From NCBI GenBank assembly GCA_964017185.1, contig OZ024877.1:692501-756500 (forward strand): 64,000 nucleotides of DNA, written 5' to 3'. The translations under genes were made by a program, and so were the position numbers. The notes beneath the pieces were generated by a model. The model ran no database searches and had not been told where the DNA came from. It was given only the letters and a program-made list of their open reading frames with translations. This document shows, one piece after another, positions 55,864 to 64,000 of the stretch. This DNA comes from Rugalucina vietnamica (lineage: Eukaryota > Mollusca > Bivalvia > Lucinida > Lucinidae). The number at the start of each line of letters is the position of its first letter. Position 1 is the first letter of the stretch.

Positions 55864-56395
55864 GATTGCACAGCCACTTGTTGGTGTTTCTTACTTATTA
55901 CAAGTTAATGGAAACAAGTTGTTTTCCTTTTTTTTCTTCGGGATAAACATACTACTTTCTCGCTTCTCAAGTAACATTTTCAGTTGACCTGAAACAGGAA
56001 ACAGAATAAACTTACAGCTAAACATAAAGCAACTCAAGTCTATTTATCTAGGCTCTATTTTGCCAAATCTACAGTGTCACTGAAGAGGCTTAAGTAGCCG
56101 AAAACGCGGTATGGCCCATCCCTTTCTCGTTAATATTCTCACTGCTCTTAAAGGATCTCAGTTTTATTTTTATCAGCATCTCAAATAGGTTTGCACCAAT
56201 CTAAATCACACAAAAGACATCTGCCATTTTATTCTGAATTCATTGACATGATTCTTCTACTGCACTTAAGTGTCTTATCTGCTTATGAACACATGCATTA
56301 GAAATTTAAAGTTATCAACGGCCAGAAACTGGTGTAATCAAAAAGGAGGGCTCATAGACAGCACAGGAGTTAAGAATTTTAAACATGCAGGTTTT
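55864..56395. other. 5' flank of gene B
   Basis: Putative 5' UTR/promoter region. No clear TATA box. Contains the hammerhead-like motif at 56080 and a dispersed-repeat fragment (TCTCGTTAATATTCTCACTG). No other gene. Confidence 0.45.
56080..56103 (+). other. hammerhead-ribozyme-like core motif
   Basis: CTGAAGA, GGCT-TAAGT-AGCC, GAAA: core and stem II intact. Downstream text resembles that after the 22523 motif, so both belong to one dispersed repeat. No closing stem I was found. Confidence 0.35.
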
Positions 56396-57115
56396 AAAAG
56401 AGTACAAGTAGGCAAAGATCAGGAAAAGGCGCAATCAGAAAAAGATTCCCACTCCAAAATCCGAGGTGGGAAAAAAACCAAACTAACAATCAGGTACTTA
56501 TACCATGAAACATATCGTAAGCCAAATGAGCAGCTATTTTCCCAAAAGGTGGCCACTCAGTTCCCTTAACTTAACTAAAACTATGAAAACACACATAAGG
56601 CGCCAACAGCACAAAAAATAAACACCAAGACATAAAACAAAAAGAACCACCACAGAAGTATCGCCTTGGAACGATCAGTAACACAAAGTTACTGGCGGGC
56701 TTAAACCGGTTTTACAGGCGCCTAACCTCACCCTCAGCTTCTGCAGTGGTTCATAACATTTAGTTAGTTCTTCGGTCCTCGTGGTGAATCTCTAAGCTAT
56801 TTATTTTAGTTGGTTGAGGCCGGAGCTTCTTGTCCGTTGCTTGGCCCACCGGGGTCCAACTGGTGTTTTTCTTTTGCTCCGGAGTTAGTAGGTTATTCGG
56901 CACCCAAGGATCTCCATCGTAGGGCAGCTTACTCAATCTGTGAGTCCTTGTTTTTGATTAATCAGGATGTTTATCGTGATTTATTTGTTTGTTCTTGATG
57001 ATTCATTGACTAATTAGAGATTCACCAATTTAGTTTTTTTCCCACCTCGGTTTTTGGAGTGGGAATCTTTTTCTGATTGCGCCTTTTGATGATCTTTGCC
57101 TACTTGTACCTTTTG
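56396..57115. mobile_element. R1 inverted pair
   Basis: R1 antisense (56398-56795; GTACAAGTAGGCAAAGATC ... CCTCGTGGTGAATCTCTAA) is joined directly to R1 sense (56796-57115; TTATTTTAGTTGGTTGAGG ... TTTGCCTACTTGTACC), with an internal gap in the second. It forms a foldback with arms partly out of register. Confidence 0.75.
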
Positions 57116-57182
57116 ACCTGTCTGTTTTTAAAGCTGCTGACCCTATGAACAAAATTTGTATTTTGTATTCTCAAGACTGTAT

Positions 57183-57183
<1 letters not shown>

Positions 57184-57232
<49 letters not shown>
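57184..57232. repeat. (CA)n microsatellite
   Basis: About 24 CA repeats, at the 3' end (minus sense) of the CR1-like LINE fragment. Confidence 0.95.
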
Positions 57233-57234
<2 letters not shown>

Positions 57235-57235
57235 T

Positions 57236-58040
57236 GAATAGTTTAGTGGTGACACGCCAAATGACATTATTTCACCAGGGGGTTCGGATGGGGGAGAAAT
57301 TAGTCCCTTGAACGCACGAGTGAAGCGAACATGGACACACAATCATCTGACATCTGCTGAAAACAGAGAGTCAGGGAGGTCATTCCAGTCCCTGACAGTC
57401 TGGGGAAAGAAACTACATTTATAGGCCTCTATACTAGCAGATGGAAGCTGAAATGCCTTGGAGTGACTATTTCTACACGCCTAGTCTTCGGGATAAGGTC
57501 ATCTGTAGGTATTCTGGCTTTACCCTTCAGACCTTTGTATAGCAATATAAGCCGATTATCGGCCCTCCTTTTCTTGAGAGATTCCCATTTGAGTTGTTCA
57601 AGAATGCCAGACATACTACCTTCCTCGAAAGTATAATTCCTAGTTACAAAACTAGCGGCACGATTCTCTACCTTCTCCAATTCCTCCTGGAGGCATTAAT
57701 TAAGTATGAGGATTCCAAACAGAACTTCCATATTCCAGGACTGGGCGCACCAGTCCTTTATAAGCTGCTTCTTTACATCTTGGGGGCAAGAAAATAAGTT
57801 TCTCCTTAAGAATCCTAAGTGTTCTGTTGGCTTTAGTAGATCTACATATATTATTGATATGGGTATTCCACTTGAGGTCATTTGTAATTGTTACACCTAG
57901 ATATTTAATGATATTTTTAATTAATGCTATCAACATTTTCCAATAGTATACCGTTCCCTCGAGGGTGTACGAGGCCTCAATTTTATTTATCCGCTTATTT
58001 GTCAGCTGCATCATGCTGCATTTGACAGGTTGAAATCGCA
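57236..58040 (-). mobile_element. CR1/jockey-type LINE 3' fragment
   Basis: Minus-strand frames give KYLGVTITNDLKWNTHINNI, AYKGLVRPVLEYGSSVWNPH, VENRAASFVTRNYTFEEGS, LLYKGLKGKARIPTDDLIP and a WNDLPDSL-type tail. This is the region after the RT catalytic box in CR1-like LINEs. 5'-truncated, with two or more frameshifts. Its 3' end is CTATTCAGATT followed by (GT)n, typical of CR1-like ends. Confidence 0.85.
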
Positions 58041-58072
58041 TGCCCCTATTTTCGGGCCCAGCTCCCTAAAAG

Positions 58073-58077
<5 letters not shown>

Positions 58078-58102
<25 letters not shown>
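58078..58102. repeat. (GA)n microsatellite
   Basis: About twelve GA repeats. The following 58103-58523 is AT-rich with nothing recognised. Confidence 0.9.
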
Positions 58103-58103
<1 letters not shown>

Positions 58104-58523
58104 TAAAAATAAGGTGAGAACAAAACGTTCTCAATACTCACCATCCATACATGTATCTTTAGCTTCTATATTGGTTTTCCCAATACTGTTTATAGCACAC
58201 CATTATATTTATGATAATTAGTATTTCCGCTTCCTGTTTGCTGGTTGCTTGATTATCGTGTTTAAGAGTCATTTCAGTCAGGAGTGATTTGACGGTATAT
58301 CGACATTTGGTTATTATCGCTTATTGTTCGTCTTTATTCTTCCGCATATATGTATGTTTATAGATATTTAATCAATATCTTCGTGTCGTTATCAGCAGGC
58401 CCCAAGCATTTCAACAGGTTAAAACCTTGTCCTACGAATCTATCAAATGATGCTATGTCATACATGTTAGTTAAAAAGTTGTAAAGTTAAAGCCATTGAA
58501 CGTTTGATGTACTCTTGATAATA

Positions 58524-59111
58524 TACTGACCGACAAAAGAAACCCGACACTTAATTTGGGGGGTAAAAATCCGTAAAACAAGTACACAATGGAAATCTGG
58601 TTTATACCACATTTAAGACAGATCATTTTACTACCATTTCATGCAAACATTTATTTTTTTCAATCAAACGACTATCAGTAATTAAGTAAGATTAAAGTTA
58701 GGGGTCGTTTACAAAATTCACAAACCTTATCTTTAGAGTTAATGATGTATTGACTTAAAGAATAACTGTCCCAGGAATGAAATCGCACGATTAGCTTAGA
58801 GATATACCACAGAGAAATGGAGAGCCTCAATAGCGGGTGTGGCCACACCATGCCCGCCCAGTTCAACCACAGACTGTCTGCCAATTGGAAATTGCTCTTA
58901 GGCAGGAATGGGCAGGCATTCCTCAGAACACTGTTCGCCGTTATGTTTTGTCAATGCGACGACGTTGTGTAGCTGTAACTGGTGCTTTAGGTGGCCACAC
59001 CCGCTATTGAGGACTCTATCCATTTCTCTGTGGTGTATCTCTAAGCTAAGCGTGCGATTTCATTCCTGGGACAGTTACATTGTATTCTCCCAGTAGCGGC
59101 TTTCTTTTGTA
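58524..59111. mobile_element. palindromic TIR element
   Basis: 58740-58850 (CTGTCCCAGGAATGAAATCG, GAGATATACCACAGAGAAAT, GCGGGTGTGGCCAC) is the inverted repeat of 58995-59085. The outer ends share ACAAAAGAAA (58533) and TTTCTTTTGT (59101). The core (58860-58990) is single-copy. A foldback MITE, perhaps Tc1-derived; no transposase frame was recognised with confidence. Confidence 0.7.
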
Positions 59112-59193
59112 AATCTAATCAGTGATACAAATACCCGAGAAAAATTTGGCGAAATCAGAGAGTTCTATGCTCCCCGAGAGTAAAATGGACTTT

Positions 59194-59935
59194 GATTACA
59201 CCATTGATTACAGAAAACATTGAAGTTTATCGTATCACTGGAATTAATTTTCTAACCGGGTACAGTTTTATGATATTTTGGTGAAAAGTTCATTTTTGGG
59301 AATAAAATTGCGAATTTCTGAAATTTCTAATTGCCTCAAAATACCAATGCCCCGTAGGTGTTTTCTAATCAAAGTTGTTACTAAAATATTGGCAACATTG
59401 CAGTCTTAGTTTTCAGTATGTTTTCATCCAGCCAAAGAGTTTCAGTTTTGGGGAAAATCATAGTTTTTATGACAAAAATCGTGATTTTTTGAAATTCACT
59501 TTAAAAAGTTTTCTGTATGAAAATTATACAATCGCTTTTAAGTAAAATGGTATAGTCATCATAGACATCATTATTCGGGCTTTTCATTTTATTTGAAATT
59601 GCACTAATATCAAGTTCCAATGAAGCTGGGTACCAGAAATTAGCAATGGGGTGTATTTTCAGAAATATATGACATACGAGTGCGTGGCTGCTTTGCTAGG
59701 CAGAAACTGGGCGTCAAAAGGTTTTTTGAAACCTATAGGGGTTGTAAAAAGCAACTAAAATAGTTTTGTAGGTGTTTACAAGATTGACATTGTGTTTTCC
59801 GGTGTTCAGTTTTGGTGTAAATGATGATATTTTAGCCTAAAATCGCGATTTTTTGTAATCCACCACATAACGTTTTCTGTATATACAATTGCTTTCCAGA
59901 AAAATGAAATACTGAGCCGAACGACTTTTTATTTT
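59194..59935. repeat. left arm of a large inverted repeat
   Basis: GATTACACCATTGATTACAG at 59194 is the reverse complement of the last bases of the window. TAACCGGGTACAGTTTT, CAATGCCCCGTAGGTG and AATTGCTTTCCAGAAAAATG all have inverted partners at 63262-64000. Arms are about 740 bp, imperfect and non-coding. Confidence 0.85.
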
Positions 59936-60039
59936 CAGAACGACTGCATGAAGTGCATTGAGCTATTCTAGACACCTCGGTCGTCCATGTTCTCGTGCAC
60001 ATGCGCGTTCCCGAACCCATGCGTGTCACACTTGTGTTC

Positions 60040-60760
60040 AAGTTTTTAGAAGTCCATAACTTGACAGATACTGACCTGAAAGCATTCATACTTGGACCAT
60101 AGGTACCCTGTTCAGTTAGACTTTTTCCATGGCATCGGGTCTAAGGGTCCATGCCCCGGGGTGGGGCTAAATGTATAAATCTAGAACACCTTCAAAATTG
60201 CCTATTTGCTGTTAAAGTTTTCTAGAAGTCTAAATATTGATAACCCCTTATCAGAAAGTACTAGTATTGATACATGGACCGTTGGTGTGCGGAAGTGTTG
60301 GCTTTTACTTCATGACATCAAAGCCCTGAGTCCTTGCTGGGTTCAAATCAAGAACATCATTGAAATTGTCTTTCCTTTGTTAAATGTGTCTGCAAGTCTA
60401 TACATAGAAAACCAATCATAATGCAGCATTCATAGTAGGGATGTTGGTACCATGTAGGTTTGGTTGCATTTCAGTTTGTGGCATGGCATCGGATCACCAG
60501 GTCCATGCCTGGTGGTGGAGCTAGAGGTTAAAAGCTAGAACACCGTAAAATTGGATGTATTGGTGTGTATGTTTTACAAAGAGACCATATCTTGACAACT
60601 ATCATAAAGCATTCATACTTCATGCACTTTAGGCCCCATGACATCGGACCACAGGGTCCGAGCCAAGGCTTGGGATAGAGTTCAAAATCTAGAACACCAT
60701 AAAATATTGTTTTTTGTTTCTTTTTATTTCTAGATAAAAAAGTAAAAACCACTTAGAAAG
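60040..60760 (+). repeat. ~180 bp tandem repeat, about four units
   Basis: Units share AAGCATTCATACTT, CATGGCATCGG, GGGTCCATGCC and AAATCTAGAACACC (near 60077, 60260, 60425 and 60605). Inside the large inverted repeat. Confidence 0.8.
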
Positions 60761-60769
60761 ATGGTCAGT

Positions 60770-61330
60770 CGTTCACCTTTAAACGAAGTTAAGGCTGGGT
60801 TGACCTAATGTCCATAGCCCAGTGATTTTGCCTTATATCTTGACACTCATTTAGTATACGAGCATACTTTTTACACCATATGAGTAAAAATGACCAGACC
60901 TTTGACCCTAGTGTATGAGCATACTCCTTTCACATTATGAGTGATTGTGACCAGACCTTTCATACCACAGTAGTTATAGGTCGCTGTGACCTAATTTCAT
61001 GGTTCAGTGATTTTACATTATATCTCATCACTAATTTAGTACATGAGCTTACTTCTTTCACTATATGAGTGAATATGGCCAGACCTTTGACCCAAAATAG
61101 TTAAGGATCCATGTGACATTATTTCATGGTTCATAAGTTATTGAACCATGAAATTATGTCACAGGGACCTATATATCCCGACAGATATTTGGTATATGAT
61201 CATACTTTTTCACATTATGAGTGAATATGGCTAGACCTTCGACTCAAAATACTTATAGGTCACTGCGACCTAATTTTATGGTTCAGTAAAGGCAAAAAGA
61301 TATATGAGCATGATGCTTTGGGTTACAAGT
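60770..61330 (+). repeat. degenerate tandem repeat with internal palindrome
   Basis: Repeated phrases GACCTAATTTCATGGTTCAG, GAGCATACT, ATATGAGTGAATATGGCCAG and GACCAGACCTTTGACC, four to five times. A palindrome (GTGACATTATTTCATGGTTC / GAACCATGAAATTATGTCAC) lies at about 61112-61162. Confidence 0.75.
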
Positions 61331-61390
61331 CGAGTTGGTCTTACCGTCTGACAAAGATAGAAGCAGTCGAGCACGCTGTCATGTGACAGC

Positions 61391-61391
<1 letters not shown>

Positions 61392-61427
<36 letters not shown>
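61392..61427. repeat. (TA)n microsatellite
   Basis: About 18 TA repeats next to the left end of the small TIR element; probably the same original TA tract as that at 61660. Confidence 0.95.
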
Positions 61428-61431
<4 letters not shown>

Positions 61432-61624
61432 AAAAAAGAAATGACTTCACATGTTACGCTACGCAACGCATCAAGCCCGTTTGTTACTAAGAAACAGTAC
61501 GCTATGTGCAATGGCGGTTTGCACTGAAGAGCCGTTCTGGCGAAACATGTTTGCTTATTGTTAAAAAACCGTCAATAAAACGAAAAACTGCTGTGACATG
61601 TGAAGTCATTTCTTTTTTCGCATA
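61426..61624. mobile_element. 199 bp TIR element (MITE) in a TA tract
   Basis: Perfect 29-bp inverted ends (TATGCGAAAAAAGAAATGAC... and the complement ending TTTTTTCGCATA). TA repeats lie close on both sides, as for Tc1/mariner-type MITEs. The interior holds a hammerhead-like core at 61524-61546 (CTGAAGA, GCC-GTTCT-GGC, GAAAC). Confidence 0.85.
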
Positions 61625-61659
61625 TTTGTCTTATCTTGTGCCGTGAACTTTCTTCTTTT

Positions 61660-61824
<165 letters not shown>

Positions 61825-62099
61825 GTATTTTATTTCATTTTTAAATGATTGCATCTGTATCATTGTTTTGAGTTGTGTACCAGAAATTAACAGCTGTATG
61901 TATTTTCAGAAATAAAGGTAACACACACGTCCAAAGTATTATATACACAAAATAATATTTATAATATCATTATGCATATTACTAGTGACTGAAAAAAAAC
62001 GCAAAAATTCTACGACTTCAGATATTTTAAAGACAAAAATAAAACAAAAACACACTGGAGTTGATGCATCAAAACCATATCTCAAATTGATGATAAAAC

Positions 62100-62671
62100 T
62101 CCACGACAAGCCTTTCAGTTTTCATTTCTATGCTACCGGATAGTAAAATGACGCTGTGATATACGTGGGTGGTCCAAGAAGTAATGCAGACACGTATTTC
62201 CCAATGTAATCCTTTGGCAGATAGTGACGCCCACGGGGCGGGGCCTGTACGGGGCTCAGGAGCATGGTTGATAGGATATAACAAGGATTACTATTCATTG
62301 CTACACACAAATTATAAACGCTCTGGGCCTTTCAGAGAAGAAGTTTTTTTTTTTTTATGTTTTTCTCATTCTTAGTCTATGGGAACTAATAAACTAATGG
62401 GGCCATCTTTCACCCCAGGGGCATGAATGGCAGGATTTATGTATACCTAATTATAATATTGCTGCATACAATACATACAAGCGTTGTGTATTTTGGCTTC
62501 AAAGAAGAAGATTTTCCCATTTTAAGCCTATGACAGATAACAACACCCCGGGATGTGGTCTGTACGAACCCCAGGGGCACTGTTGGCAGAATTTGCAAAG
62601 ATGGTTACTATACATTGCTACACATGAAATGTAAATGCTCTGGCCCTTGTGGTTTCAGAGAAGACTTTGAT

Positions 62672-62704
<33 letters not shown>

Positions 62705-63070
62705 TTTTTTTTTTTTTTTTTTTTTTTTTTTTTGGGGGGGGGGGGGTCCCAGAGTCGTGATTTGCATGATTTACATTAAGCCCCACATAATAATGCTGCA
62801 TACCAAATATTGAAGCTTTTGGTTTTGTAGATTCAGACTTTTTTTATTTATAGAAGATAATGACGCCCTGGGACGGGGCCTGTATGGACCCTAGGTGCAT
62901 GATTGGTAGGATTTATAAAGAGGAGTAATATACATTGCTACACACATAATATTAAACCTCTGAGTCTCGTGGTTCCGGAGAAGAAGATTTTTTTTTATGT
63001 TTTCCCATTGTTAATCTAGGGGAGCTATATGTTGTCATGGAAACCAGAGTTCAAAGCCTAATGCGACAAT
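62100..63070 (+). repeat. R2-like tandem repeat, about four units
   Basis: Units share GGGGCGGGGCCTGTA, TACATTGCTACACA, TTTCAGAGAAGAAG and TTTTCCCATT, beginning near 62200, 62400, 62540 and 62870. Long T runs (62672-62733) and a G run lie inside. Related in style to the blocks at 1.8-4.1 and 26.4-27.9 kb. Non-coding. Confidence 0.7.
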
Positions 63071-63261
63071 CCCCCCATTATTTTACCTAAACTAGAATTC
63101 TGGAAAACACAAAAAAGCAAAAAGCTAGAGAGCTAGTTCAGTTGCAATTGTATAGTTTTCATGCAGAGAACTTTATAGGGTGATTTGCAATTATTCGCAA
63201 TTTTCTGCTACAAACCATCTTTTTCGTGCAGCCAGGCTAAAAAAGGTAGCTTGAATGACAC

Positions 63262-64000
63262 TTCTTTGGCTTAGTGTTTCATTTTACTGGAAAGCAATTG
63301 TAGTTTTAATGAAGAGGCGTTTATATGGTGGTTTTCAATTATTTGCGATTTTCTGCTAAAAATCATCATTTACCCCCCCCCCCCCCCCCCCCCAAATTGA
63401 ACGCTGGCGAACACATTTTCAATCTTGCAAACACCTATAAAACTATTCTAGTTGTTTTTATAACCATTTTAAGCTTCAAAAAAACACTTTTATAAGCCTC
63501 ATTTCTGCCTAGAAAAACGGTCAAACACTCGTATGCCATACATTTCTGAAAATACACCCCATTCCCAGCTTCATTGGATCTCAATACAAGTGCAATTTCA
63601 AATAAAATGAAAAGCCCGAATTATGGTGTCTATGATTACTATACCATTTTACTGGAGAGCAATTGTGTAATTTTCATACAGAAAACTTTTTAAGGTGAAT
63701 TTCAAAAAATCGTGATTATTGTCATAAAAACCATGATTTTTCCCAAAACTGAAAAGTTTTGGCTGGATGAAAACACAATGAAAACTAAGAACACAGTGCT
63801 GGCAATATTTTAGGCGTGGGTTTGATAAGGAAAAATCTACGGGTCATTGGTATTTTGAAGCAAATAGAAATTTCAAAAAGTCGCAATTTTATTCTCAAAA
63901 ATGAAATTTTCACCAAAATATCAGAAAACTGTACCCGGTTAGAAAATTAATTCCAGTGATACGATAAACTTCAATGTTTTCTGTAATCAATGGTGTAATC
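63262..64000. repeat. right arm of the large inverted repeat
   Basis: Inverted copy of 59194-59935, running off the window end (AATCAATGGTGTAATC), so the outer boundary is not seen. Within the arm, CATTTTACTGGAAAGCAATTG and CATTTTACTGGAGAGCAATTG are a direct sub-repeat about 370 bp apart. Poly-C at 63374-63393. Confidence 0.85.

Overview
The window looks like AT-rich, repeat-dense nuclear DNA of a lophotrochozoan animal, most likely a bivalve mollusc. The reasons are spliced genes with GT-AG introns, an UNC93A-type membrane protein, Tc1/mariner and LINE relics, GACGGACGG-rich dispersed repeats, and many small foldback elements. The species call is inference from repeat style and gene content; no search was run.

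Three host genes can be read. Gene A (+, 9072-16802) and gene B (-, 51008-55863) are convergent paralogues of a large unnamed family. Each has five coding exons that join in frame, giving 1005 and 966 residues. Their exon phases match, and exons 3 and 4 have exactly the same lengths (257 and 149 nt). Each protein has a variable N-terminus (a Cys-pair zinc-binding-like module in A, a longer helical region in B), a shared TPR-like helical block, a shared central domain, and a C-terminal PA-clan (chymotrypsin-fold) serine protease with a visible His/Asp/Ser triad split over exons 3, 4 and 5. Identity rises steeply towards the C-terminus. Between them lies an UNC93A-like gene on the minus strand (28855-35747), with four readable exons and an unusually long N-terminal extension.

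The rest is a mosaic of mobile and tandem DNA. 1-8990: a minisatellite/microsatellite block carrying a 3.8 kb TIR element and a young LINE with a 5' inversion. 9.0-16.8 kb: gene A, with repeats in its last intron. 17.5-21.3 kb: a palindromic MITE split at its centre by a 3.4 kb TIR element that holds a ~190 bp satellite. 22-25 kb: more MITEs. 26.4-27.9 kb: a ~440 bp tandem repeat. 28.9-35.7 kb: UNC93A-like. 35.9-36.9 kb: a TRIM-like array of short LTRs. 37.4-38.3 kb: a mariner-type relic. 40-46 kb: MITEs, a second LINE copy with a clean target duplication, and a 1.04 kb TIR element inserted into another repeat. 46.4-48.3 kb: a dead Tc1 element split by another repeat. 51-56 kb: gene B. 56-64 kb: repeat pairs, a CR1-like LINE tail, a palindrome, and a large inverted repeat (arms at 59194-59935 and 63262-64000) enclosing tandem arrays and a small TIR element.

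The most notable biology is the A/B family: a two-member set of zinc/TPR-like/PA-protease proteins that may be intracellular sensors or regulators with a protease effector (inference). Gene B also carries an intronic copy of part of its own exon 1, next to a minisatellite that appears to have grown from that coding sequence.
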